The notes beneath the pieces are model-generated. The model worked only from the letters and a program-made list of their open reading frames with translations, was not told the origin of the DNA and made no database searches. A DNA stretch of 64,000 bases from an uncultured Oscillospiraceae bacterium (GTDB taxonomy: Bacteria > Bacillota > Clostridia > Oscillospirales > Acutalibacteraceae): the NCBI GenBank assembly GCA_902465155.1, contig CABQLY010000006.1:1-64000 (forward strand). The letters are read 5' to 3'. A program made the position numbers and the translations under genes. This document shows positions 14,394 through 22,601 of the stretch, piece by piece (the first letter of the stretch is position 1; each line of letters starts with the position of its first letter).

Positions 14394-15827
14394 ATGAAAA
14401 AATTAGTTGCTGTGGCTGTGGTTTTGGCTCTGGCCCTGTGTGGTTGTAAAAGCGCCGCCCCCGCTGCGCCCCAAAAGGCCGCAGCCGCCGCGGGGGAAAA
14501 AATTACCCTTACCTGGCAGCCCGTGCAAACGCCGGAGTTTTTTCGCATTTACCGGTGCGAGGGCGACGCCGAAAGCTACCGCTTTATAGACGATACCACC
14601 GCCCGAACCTACACCGATGAAACCGCTGCCCCCGGCAAAGCGTACCGCTACAAAATAACGGCCGTAAGCGGCAACAGCGAATCGGCCGGGGCTAAGACCA
14701 ACGTGGTTACTTTGGCAGTTTCGGGCGGTCAAAATGCGGTAGAGCTTAAAGCGCCGGCCATTAACGCGGTTACAAAAATGGACCGCTACACCACTGTGGT
14801 GCAGTTTTCGGCCGGTGGGGCCAACTGCGTGTACCAAATTTTTCGCTCGGCCAGCGTAAACGGCGCCTACACCCAAATTGGCACCACTACCGAGCCCGTT
14901 TGGTACGATGAAACCGCAAACGGCCGGCCGTTTTATTACAAGGTTTTAGCGCAGCAAGGGCAGCAAAAAACCGCCTTTTCGGCCCCCTGTCCCACCGGCA
15001 AAAACGCTAAAACGGTTTTTCGCGTGCCGGTAATGATGTACCACGAGTTTTTAACAAAAAGCGATTTGAATGCCGGTGTAGCGTTTGATGAATACGCCAT
15101 TTGGCAAACCGAGTTCGAGCAAGACCTTATTTGGCTAAAGCAAAACGGGTACACCACCATTACCTGCCGCCAGCTGGCCGAGTATATGGAGGGCAAAAAC
15201 CAAAACCTGCCCGCAAAGCCTATTTTGCTTACGGCCGACGACGGCAAGTACGGCGTGTACAAAAACGCTTACCCGCTGCTTAAAAAATACGGCGCTACCC
15301 TTTCGTTGGCCTTAATTGGCTACGAAATTGATAGCGCAACCAATAATCCAGAATCCAGGGAAAAAAGCGCCGCGCCCTACTGCACCTGGGGCGAAATTGC
15401 CGAAATGGCCAACACCGGCACGGTGGAAATGATCAGTCACACGCAAAATTTGCACGTTTTTTCGCAGTCCGGCCGCGCGGGCGCCAACTGCGCAGAGGGT
15501 GAAAAGTACGAAAGCTTTTTGCCGGTGGCGCAGGCCGATTTTGCCGTTTTTAACCAAAATTTAAAAAAGCATTCGGTACAGCCGGCCGTGGCAATGGCCT
15601 ACCCCTACTCCAAGCGCTCTGAAACGGCCGATAAAGCCTGGCTTGCAAGCGGCTACAAGCTGCTTTTAGGCGGCGACGACAGCAAAGAGCGCAAAACCCA
15701 AGCCAACTACTTTGTGCTGGGCGCAGGGGTCAATACAAAATCGGCGGTGCTGCGGCGGCTGCCGCGCATGGTAAATGTGCCGGTTAAAAATTACTTAAAC
15801 GCCGCCGCAACGCATGATGAAGGCTAA
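14394..15827 (+). CDS. polysaccharide deacetylase lipoprotein with Fn3-like domains
   Basis: 477 residues. Lipoprotein signal with lipobox LCGC (Cys18). Two fibronectin-III-like repeats (about 35-110 and 115-200) share the pattern FxIYRxxxxxxxYxxI. A NodB-type deacetylase domain (about 210-450) follows: motif 1 LTADDGK (TFDDG in the standard form), motif 2 SHTQNLH and motif 3 AYPYS. The metal-binding Asp and two His are present. Extracellular, membrane-tethered; in this operon it most likely removes acetyl groups from the polymer made by the GT2 at 20749, as IcaB/PgaB do for poly-N-acetylglucosamine (inference). Confidence 0.85.
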   Translation: MKKLVAVAVVLALALCGCKSAAPAAPQKAAAAAGEKITLTWQPVQTPEFFRIYRCEGDAESYRFIDDTTARTYTDETAAPGKAYRYKITAVSGNSESAGAKTNVVTLAVSGGQNAVELKAPAINAVTKMDRYTTVVQFSAGGANCVYQIFRSASVNGAYTQIGTTTEPVWYDETANGRPFYYKVLAQQGQQKTAFSAPCPTGKNAKTVFRVPVMMYHEFLTKSDLNAGVAFDEYAIWQTEFEQDLIWLKQNGYTTITCRQLAEYMEGKNQNLPAKPILLTADDGKYGVYKNAYPLLKKYGATLSLALIGYEIDSATNNPESREKSAAPYCTWGEIAEMANTGTVEMISHTQNLHVFSQSGRAGANCAEGEKYESFLPVAQADFAVFNQNLKKHSVQPAVAMAYPYSKRSETADKAWLASGYKLLLGGDDSKERKTQANYFVLGAGVNTKSAVLRRLPRMVNVPVKNYLNAAATHDEG

Positions 15828-15940
15828 AAATTAAAACGGCCGGGAATACACAAAATAAAATGCCTACGGTATAACCTAAGGGCAAAACCCGGTAAGCACT
15901 AAAAATATGAAAACGGCTGCACAGTAGGAGGTGCAAATCA

Positions 15941-17428
15941 ATGAAATACAAAGCGGCGGGCGTGGCAGCCTTAGCGGTTCTTTTGCTGTTTGGCAGCCTG
16001 AATTGGCAGGTTGTTTTTGGGGTAGATACGCACCAGCGCTATCACCAGCATTTACAAGCGCCGCAAAAGGCCGCCTGCAAAACAGCGCACACCGGCGGCG
16101 AGCTTTGCACCCATTTACCTATTATTAGCATAAACACCGGCGGCGTTACTATCCCCGGTGCAACGGTTAAGGACGCTGCCGGAAAAACCGTTGGCTACAC
16201 CAAGGCCGCCAACGGGGCCGACCGCATTACGGCACAAATCAGCGTTTTTGACAGCGAAAAGCAATACAACCACCCAACCGGCAAGCCCGATTTTGAAAGC
16301 GCCGTTGAAATTCATGTTCGGGGCAATTCCTCCCGCAGCTTTAGCAAGGCAGGTTACGCGGTAAAGCTAATAAACAAAAACGGCACAAGCAACCCCTATG
16401 CGCTGCTGGGCATGGACGCGCACGAGGACTGGGCGCTGCACGGCCCGTTTATTGATAAAACCCTAATGCGCAATTATATGTGGTACAACATTGCGGGCGA
16501 AATTATGGATTACGCGCCCAATGTGCGCTTTTGCGAGGTGCTGCTGAACGGCGAGTACCGTGGGGTTTATGTGCTGATTGAAACCATTACCGCGGGCAAA
16601 AACGGGGCGCGGCTAAACCTTTCGGTAGATGAAAAAAACAACAACTATTCCGGTTACGCCCTGCGGTTAGACCGGGGCCGCAGCAACGAACAAAAAAACA
16701 TTGAAACCTTTACCAAATACGCGCTGCGCCGAAAAAATATTATTGATATTGTTTACCCCGGCACCCAGCACTTAACGCCGCAGCTGACCGAATCAATTCG
16801 GCAGGATTTTTCGGCGTTTGAAAAAATGCTGTATTCCTACGATTTTGACAACCCCGGCGTGGGGTACGAGGCTTACATAGATGTAGACTCTTTTGTAGAT
16901 TACTTTTTAATAAACGAGCTGACCTGCAATTACGACGCCGGCTGGCTTTCCACCTATATTTACAAAGATATGACCGGCAAGTTTCGTATGTGCATTTGGG
17001 ATTTTAACTCCGCTTGTGACAACTACCAGCAATCGCAAATAGAGCCCAACCGCATTGAAATGCAAAATTGCCTTTGGTTTATTATGTTAATGAAGGACGA
17101 AGCTTTTACCGAAAAAATTGTAAACCGGTATTACGAGCTGCGCAAAACCTATTTTAATGTTGATTATTTAAATAACTACATTGATTCGTGCATAGATTAT
17201 TTAGGCCCCGCTATTGACCGCAATTTTAGCGTTTGGGGCTACACCTTTCAGCAGGAGTACGATGTGTTAAAGCCTACCGGGCGCAACGCCCGCTCCTACA
17301 AGCAGGCGGTAGAGCAAATGAAAAGCTTTTTGGCAACCCGCACGCAGTGGTTAGATGAAAACATTGAAAGCGTAAAACAGTATTCTAAAGACTCTAAAAT
17401 TAAAAAGTTTTTAGAAAACGCAAATTAA
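15941..17428 (+). CDS. CotH-family protein
   Basis: 495 residues with an N-terminal membrane/signal segment (about 5-28). The CotH kinase-like fold is visible from about 95: IHVRGNSSRSFSKAGYAVKL, GMDAHEDWALHGPFIDKTLMRN, VYVLIETI and CIWDFNSACDNY, with the expected Arg and Asp positions. CotH proteins phosphorylate spore-coat proteins in Bacillus; clostridial ones often sit in surface or polysaccharide clusters. AGGAGG lies 8 bases before the ATG. The 113-bp gap upstream (15828-15940) is the largest in the operon and shows no clear terminator. Confidence 0.85.
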   Translation: MKYKAAGVAALAVLLLFGSLNWQVVFGVDTHQRYHQHLQAPQKAACKTAHTGGELCTHLPIISINTGGVTIPGATVKDAAGKTVGYTKAANGADRITAQISVFDSEKQYNHPTGKPDFESAVEIHVRGNSSRSFSKAGYAVKLINKNGTSNPYALLGMDAHEDWALHGPFIDKTLMRNYMWYNIAGEIMDYAPNVRFCEVLLNGEYRGVYVLIETITAGKNGARLNLSVDEKNNNYSGYALRLDRGRSNEQKNIETFTKYALRRKNIIDIVYPGTQHLTPQLTESIRQDFSAFEKMLYSYDFDNPGVGYEAYIDVDSFVDYFLINELTCNYDAGWLSTYIYKDMTGKFRMCIWDFNSACDNYQQSQIEPNRIEMQNCLWFIMLMKDEAFTEKIVNRYYELRKTYFNVDYLNNYIDSCIDYLGPAIDRNFSVWGYTFQQEYDVLKPTGRNARSYKQAVEQMKSFLATRTQWLDENIESVKQYSKDSKIKKFLENAN

Positions 17429-17441
17429 AAGGGGAAAAGGC

Positions 17442-19646
17442 ATGAAAAAATTCATTACAGTGGTGTGCATTTTCCTTGCCGTTTACTTGGTGCTGGATAC
17501 AGCCTATTACAAGGGCGGGCTGTATATAGATCTTTCGCCCAACAAGCCGGTTACCACCTTTGTAAAGGCAGACGATAAAACCATTTACTTAAACCAAGGC
17601 AACGGCTACAAGGCTTTTGAGGTTAAGGGGGTAAACTTGGGCTCCGGCGTGCCGGGCGAATGGTCTACCGATTTTGCCGTTAGCAAGGAAACCTACCTGC
17701 GCTGGTTTGGGCAAATGCAGGAGATGGGCGCCAACACCCTGCGCATTTACACCGTTCAGAACGACACTTTTTATAACGCGTTTTACGAGTACAACAAAAA
17801 CAATCCCAACCCTTTGTGGCTTATTCACGGCGTTTGGGTAAACGACTATGTGCAAAATTCCTCCCGCGATGCCTACCATAAGGATTTTTACAACACCTTT
17901 TTAAACAACTGCAAAACAATGGTAGATGTTATTCACGGCAACAAAAAAATCAGTTTGGGGCGCATGGCTTCGGCCGGGCACGGCTCGTATTTAAAAGATG
18001 TTTCGCCTTGGGTTATAGGGTACATTCTTGGCGTAGAGTGGGAGGATGTAACCGTAGTTTACACCGACGAAAAGTACAGCGCCGACAGCCAAAAAAACGC
18101 CTACCGCGGAAAGTATATGTACACCGATACCAACGCCACCCCGTTTGAAACCATGCTGACCATGGTGGGGGATCAGGTAATAGAGTACGAAACCAAGCGG
18201 TACAAGCAGCAGCGGTTGGTTGCCTTTTCTAACTGGCCAACTACCGACCCGTTTGAGTACCCCGAAAATGTGCGCGATTATTTTATGAAGTGCGCGGTTG
18301 TAGATACCGAGCACATTAAAACCACCGAAAGTTTTCTTTCCGGGCAGTTTGCCTCCTACCATGTTTACCCCTACTACCCCGATTATTTAAGCTATGTAAA
18401 GGATTGGCAGATGTTTGGTATTTCGGATCTTTCGGAATTTATTACAAAGGACGGCGCGCTGAATACCTACAAGGCGTATTTGTCGCTTTTAACCAAGCAC
18501 CACACCATGCCGGTGGTTATTTCGGAGTTTGGGGTTTCTACCGGCCGGGGCATGGCCCAGCGGGACCAAAACACCGGCCGCAACCAGGGCAACACCTCTG
18601 AAAAAGACCAGGGCGCCGCGCTGGTAGAATGTTTTGAGGATATTCGCGCCACCCAATGCGCCGGCGGCTGCGTTTTTACCTGGCAGGATGAGTGGTTTAA
18701 ACGCACCTGGAACACCATGTACGCGGTAAATTTAAAACGAACGCCCTATTGGTCGGATTACCAAACCAACGAGCAGTATTTTGGCCTGCTTTCGTTCGAC
18801 CCGGGTAAAGAGCAATCGGTTTGCTATGTAGACGGCGATGTTTCGGAGTGGACCGCGCAGGATGTTGTTTACAGCGCCGAAAACGAGGCCCTTAGCCTAA
18901 AGTACGACGAAAAGTTTATTTACTTTTTAATTTACAAAAGGGGCCTGAATTTTGAAAAAGACACCCTTTATTTGCCCATTGATACCACCCCTAAAACGGG
19001 CAGCAGCTTTTGCCAAAACTACAATTTAAAATTTAACCGCAGCGTAGACTTTGTAGTAACCCTAAACGGCAAAAACAACAGCCGGGTGCAGGTGCAGGAG
19101 CGGTACGAATCGCTGCGCTCCACCTACGCGGTGAATGTGTATAATTTTAATACTTATATTAAAGAAAATATTCCGGCAAAAACCTCTCCGAAATTTGTGA
19201 ATATTGATATGATTTTGCAAACGGCTACGCCGCTGCTGTATAACGACCTAAACGCCACCGCCGAGGTTTTTGAAACGGGCAAGCTAACCTACGGCAACGC
19301 CAACCCCAAAAGTGCAGAATTTAACTCTCTTGCCGATTTTATGCACGCGGGGGACTACATTGAGCTAAAACTGCCGTGGCAGCTTTTAAATTTTGCCGAC
19401 CCGTCACGCATGCAAATTCACGACGATTACTACAGCGGCAACTACGGCGTAGATTTTATTAAAATTAACAAAATGTATGTGGGGCTGGTTTCGGACAGCG
19501 GCAACAATAGCGCCAACTTAAACCGGCGGTACAGCTTAGCGCCGGTTAGCCTAAAGGGCTGGAACAACAAGGTTACCGCCCACGAGCGGCTAAAAAGCTC
19601 TTACTACATTTTGCAAAACTACTGGACCAAGGAGGCTACCCCATGA
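17442..19646 (+). CDS. membrane-anchored glycosidase-like TIM-barrel protein
   Basis: 734 residues. One N-terminal transmembrane helix (4-22), then a (beta/alpha)8-type domain with the family layout of GH2/GH5/GH72 enzymes: GVNLGSG (63-69), ANTLRIYTV, a likely acid/base Glu199 in ILGVEWED and a likely nucleophile Glu362 in VVISEFGVSTG, then FTWQDEWFKR. The C-terminal 250 residues look like a beta-sandwich (YVDGDVSEW). It most likely trims or remodels the exopolysaccharide, as the hydrolase part of PgaB or BcsZ does elsewhere. The stop overlaps the next ATG by four bases. Confidence 0.75.
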   Translation: MKKFITVVCIFLAVYLVLDTAYYKGGLYIDLSPNKPVTTFVKADDKTIYLNQGNGYKAFEVKGVNLGSGVPGEWSTDFAVSKETYLRWFGQMQEMGANTLRIYTVQNDTFYNAFYEYNKNNPNPLWLIHGVWVNDYVQNSSRDAYHKDFYNTFLNNCKTMVDVIHGNKKISLGRMASAGHGSYLKDVSPWVIGYILGVEWEDVTVVYTDEKYSADSQKNAYRGKYMYTDTNATPFETMLTMVGDQVIEYETKRYKQQRLVAFSNWPTTDPFEYPENVRDYFMKCAVVDTEHIKTTESFLSGQFASYHVYPYYPDYLSYVKDWQMFGISDLSEFITKDGALNTYKAYLSLLTKHHTMPVVISEFGVSTGRGMAQRDQNTGRNQGNTSEKDQGAALVECFEDIRATQCAGGCVFTWQDEWFKRTWNTMYAVNLKRTPYWSDYQTNEQYFGLLSFDPGKEQSVCYVDGDVSEWTAQDVVYSAENEALSLKYDEKFIYFLIYKRGLNFEKDTLYLPIDTTPKTGSSFCQNYNLKFNRSVDFVVTLNGKNNSRVQVQERYESLRSTYAVNVYNFNTYIKENIPAKTSPKFVNIDMILQTATPLLYNDLNATAEVFETGKLTYGNANPKSAEFNSLADFMHAGDYIELKLPWQLLNFADPSRMQIHDDYYSGNYGVDFIKINKMYVGLVSDSGNNSANLNRRYSLAPVSLKGWNNKVTAHERLKSSYYILQNYWTKEATP

Positions 19647-20752
19647 AGGTAGAGCTGATGCTTTACATTTACCTTTTTGTTTGCGCCGCTATGATTGTTT
19701 TTAACATTGTAACCGCCCTTTTGTTTCGGGCCGGCGAGCAAAAAGCCGAAAAGGTTAGCAAAAGCCTGCGGTTTCGGGTGCTTTTCCAGCTAAAGCAAAT
19801 AGAAAATAACGCCGCGGTTGCCGAAAAGCACAAGCTTTATTTAAGCCGAAAGCTGCGAAGGGTTGGTAACATGGCGGCCTTTGACCAAATGTTACAGGCG
19901 GAATACCTTACCCACCCTAAAGAGATTCGGCGTTATTTGCGGGAGCTGGATCAGGTGTTTCTTTCGCTTATGGCTTATTACACCCGGCAAAATCGCATGG
20001 AGGCGGCCTATTTCCCCTACATTATTAAAAAATATCGGGTAATTGCCTACCGGGTGTTTCCAAGCCTGGAGGGCGCCCTGCTGAATATGCTGAATGAACC
20101 CAGCATTTACTGCCGCGAAAACGCCATGCAGGCGCTTTACACCACCGGCGACGCCGACTGCATTTTAAAGGCCGTTGAAATAATAGACCAAAGCGATTTA
20201 TTTTTTCACAGCAAGCTGCTTTGCGACGGGCTTTTAAACTTTGCCGGAAGCCCGCAAGCGCTGGGGCAAAAAATTACGGCGCAGTTTTTTAGCTTTTCTG
20301 CCGAAATGCAGGTAACCCTGCTGGATTATTTGCGCTTTTCGGGCGGCGAGTACCGGGAGTTTGCCTTAACCCTTTTGCAAAACAAGGGGCTGAATGACGA
20401 AATTCGCTACGCCGCCATACGCTACTTTGGAAAGTACCAATTTTGGGCGGCTTACAGCACTCTTTGCGGCCTGGCCACCGAGAGTGCCGAGCAAAAGTGG
20501 CAGTACGCCGCCATTGCCTCTACGGCGCTTAGCACCTACCCGGGGCAGGATACTTTGCAAATTTTAAAGCAAAATTTGTACAGCCGCAACTGGTACATTC
20601 GGCTGAATTCGGCTGTTAGCTTAAAAAAATTGGGCTGCACCTACTTGCAGCTAACCGATATTATAGACGGAAACGACCGCTACGCCGCCGAAATTATTCG
20701 GTACTGCCTGCAGCGGGAAGACGCACAAAAAAAGGGGGTGGCCCATGCGTGA
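19643..20752 (+). CDS. membrane-anchored HEAT-like repeat protein
   Basis: 369 residues. One N-terminal transmembrane helix (about 6-28), then an all-helical solenoid with HEAT-type units (for example CRENAMQALYTTGDADC, IRYAAIRYFGKYQFW, WYIRLNSAVSLKKLG). It overlaps both neighbours by 4 bases (ATGA, GTGA), so it is probably made in fixed ratio with the glycosidase-like protein and the glycosyltransferase. It is likely a cytoplasmic scaffold for the synthase; no catalytic motif is visible. Confidence 0.65.
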   Translation: MKVELMLYIYLFVCAAMIVFNIVTALLFRAGEQKAEKVSKSLRFRVLFQLKQIENNAAVAEKHKLYLSRKLRRVGNMAAFDQMLQAEYLTHPKEIRRYLRELDQVFLSLMAYYTRQNRMEAAYFPYIIKKYRVIAYRVFPSLEGALLNMLNEPSIYCRENAMQALYTTGDADCILKAVEIIDQSDLFFHSKLLCDGLLNFAGSPQALGQKITAQFFSFSAEMQVTLLDYLRFSGGEYREFALTLLQNKGLNDEIRYAAIRYFGKYQFWAAYSTLCGLATESAEQKWQYAAIASTALSTYPGQDTLQILKQNLYSRNWYIRLNSAVSLKKLGCTYLQLTDIIDGNDRYAAEIIRYCLQREDAQKKGVAHA

Positions 20753-22152
20753 TACAGGCAATTGACATTTTTTTAAAGGCCGTTGGCGTATTTTTTATTG
20801 TTTACATGATCGGGTATTCCACCTTTTTGTTTTTGTCGGTCATTATCGGCTCCTCCGAGCTGTATAAGGCCCACCGCCGCCGGCGCCTTAAAAATTATTT
20901 TCCGAACGATTATTTTGTGCCAATTACCATTGTGGTGCCGGCGTATAACGAGGAGGTTACCGTGGTAGAAACCGTAAGGTCTTTATTAGCGCTGGATTAC
21001 CGCTCCTACGAAATTATTGTGGTAGACGACGGCTCGCGCGATGAAACGGCCAAGCGGGTGATCGACGCGTTTTCGATGCACTGTGTTTCCCGCCCAATAC
21101 GGCGGCAAATTGCCTGCCAGTCCGAGGAATTTGTTTTTGAAACCCGCGATACCCGCGTGCCCCTAACCGTTATTCGCAAAAAAAACGGTGGCAAGGCCGA
21201 CGCGCTGAACATGGGCATTAACGCCGCCAATTACCCCTATTTTATTTGCATGGACGCCGATTCGGTTTTGCAGTACGATTCGCTGAAAAACATCTCCCAG
21301 CCTATTTTAGAAAAACCCAATGTGGTGGCGGTGGGCGGGCTGATTCGCCTTTCGAACGATGTAGAGCTGGAAAACTGCCGCGTTAAAAAATACCGGCTGC
21401 CTAAAAATATTATTGCCTGCATGCAGGTGCTGGAGTACGACCGCTCTTTTTTGGCGGCGCGCATTATGTTCGATAAATTTAACGGCTCTCTAATTATTTC
21501 CGGCGCGTTTGGCCTGTTTAAAAAGGATGTTGTTATAGCCGCCGGCGGGTACAATAACAAAACCATGGGTGAGGATATGGAGCTGGTGGTAAAGCTGCAC
21601 GAATACTGCACCGTAAACAACATGAAGTACAGCATTTGCTACGCCACCGACGCCATTTGCTGGACGCAGGCGCCCGAAAAGCTAAGGGACCTGAAAAAGC
21701 AGCGCAAGCGCTGGCATTTGGGGCTGTTTCAAACCATGCTAAAGCACCGAAAAATGCTTTTTAACCCCAAGTTTGGCGCGGTGGGGTACATCTCGTACTT
21801 TTATTTTTTAATTTACGAGCTGCTTTCCCCGTTTATTGAAATTTTCGGCGTTTTTACCATGCTGCTGGCCTATGTAATGGACCTAATTAATGTTCCGTTC
21901 ATGGTGCTGTTTTTCTTAATTTACGCGGTGTTCGGCAGCGTACTTTCCTTAACCGCGTTTTTTTCAAGAATTTACACCTCCGATTTAAAGGTAACGGTTA
22001 AGGACGCCGCCAAAGCCTGCTTTTTGTGCCTGTTTGAAATTACCTGCCTAAGGTTTGTGTTGGCGTGGGTGCGGGCAACGGCTTTTTTTGGCTACCGCAA
22101 AAAAAAGCTGCAATGGGGCCGAATTGAGCGCAAAAAAATTAATTTTAAATAA
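20749..22152 (+). CDS. processive GT2 exopolysaccharide synthase
   Basis: 467 residues, GTG start overlapping the upstream TGA, with GGGGGTG upstream. One N-terminal transmembrane helix (8-30). The GT-A domain has VVPAYNEE, VVDDGSRDE (first Asp pair), NGGKADALN, MDADS (DxD), GED (acceptor-side catalytic Asp) and QRKRW (the QxxRW motif of processive synthases), followed by four C-terminal helices. This matches PgaC/IcaA, hyaluronan and cellulose synthases. No PilZ domain is present, so c-di-GMP control must come through the riboswitch or another subunit. Together with a deacetylase and a hydrolase it resembles a poly-N-acetylglucosamine-like system, but the sugar cannot be read from sequence. 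Confidence 0.9.
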   Translation: MIQAIDIFLKAVGVFFIVYMIGYSTFLFLSVIIGSSELYKAHRRRRLKNYFPNDYFVPITIVVPAYNEEVTVVETVRSLLALDYRSYEIIVVDDGSRDETAKRVIDAFSMHCVSRPIRRQIACQSEEFVFETRDTRVPLTVIRKKNGGKADALNMGINAANYPYFICMDADSVLQYDSLKNISQPILEKPNVVAVGGLIRLSNDVELENCRVKKYRLPKNIIACMQVLEYDRSFLAARIMFDKFNGSLIISGAFGLFKKDVVIAAGGYNNKTMGEDMELVVKLHEYCTVNNMKYSICYATDAICWTQAPEKLRDLKKQRKRWHLGLFQTMLKHRKMLFNPKFGAVGYISYFYFLIYELLSPFIEIFGVFTMLLAYVMDLINVPFMVLFFLIYAVFGSVLSLTAFFSRIYTSDLKVTVKDAAKACFLCLFEITCLRFVLAWVRATAFFGYRKKKLQWGRIERKKINFK

Positions 22153-22184
22153 AAATTTTTAAAGCAATGAAAGGGGAACCGACT

Positions 22185-22601
22185 GTGGAACTAAAGGATT
22201 TAAGAACCGGCCTGTTTGGGTTTAATAAAAATGATGTTTGCGAGTACCTTTCGCAGCTCAATAACATTTACGAGCAAAAGCAGCAGCAAAAAAATGCAGA
22301 ACAGCGCAAAATGCTGACCGAGCTGAGTGAAAAAAACGAGGAGCTTGGCAACACCGCCGCCCGTTTAAGCCAGCAAAACACCGAGCTGCAGCGGGCCAAC
22401 GACGCCCTGCAAAAGGATTTTAGCAGCCTGCAAAAAAAATTAAACGACCTGCAAACTGCGGCAGAGGAATTAAATCGCCAAAACGGCGAAATGCAGCAGG
22501 CGGCCGTTTTAGCGCTGGAGGAGGCCGGGGAGCGGCTGAATTTGGCCAAGGCGCAAATTTTAAAGCTGCAGCCTAAGCAGGAGCCGAACCATGAGGCGTA
22601 A
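22185..22601 (+). CDS. DivIVA-like coiled-coil protein
   Basis: 138 residues from GTG 22185 (AGGGG eight bases upstream; an ATG at 22167 has no such site). The N-terminus LKDLRTGLFGFNKNDVCEYL resembles the membrane-binding start of DivIVA/GpsB proteins. The remainder is one long coiled coil rich in Gln, Glu, Asn and Leu. It may place the synthase at a pole or septum (inference). It overlaps the EAL gene by 11 bases. Confidence 0.65.
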   Translation: MELKDLRTGLFGFNKNDVCEYLSQLNNIYEQKQQQKNAEQRKMLTELSEKNEELGNTAARLSQQNTELQRANDALQKDFSSLQKKLNDLQTAAEELNRQNGEMQQAAVLALEEAGERLNLAKAQILKLQPKQEPNHEA

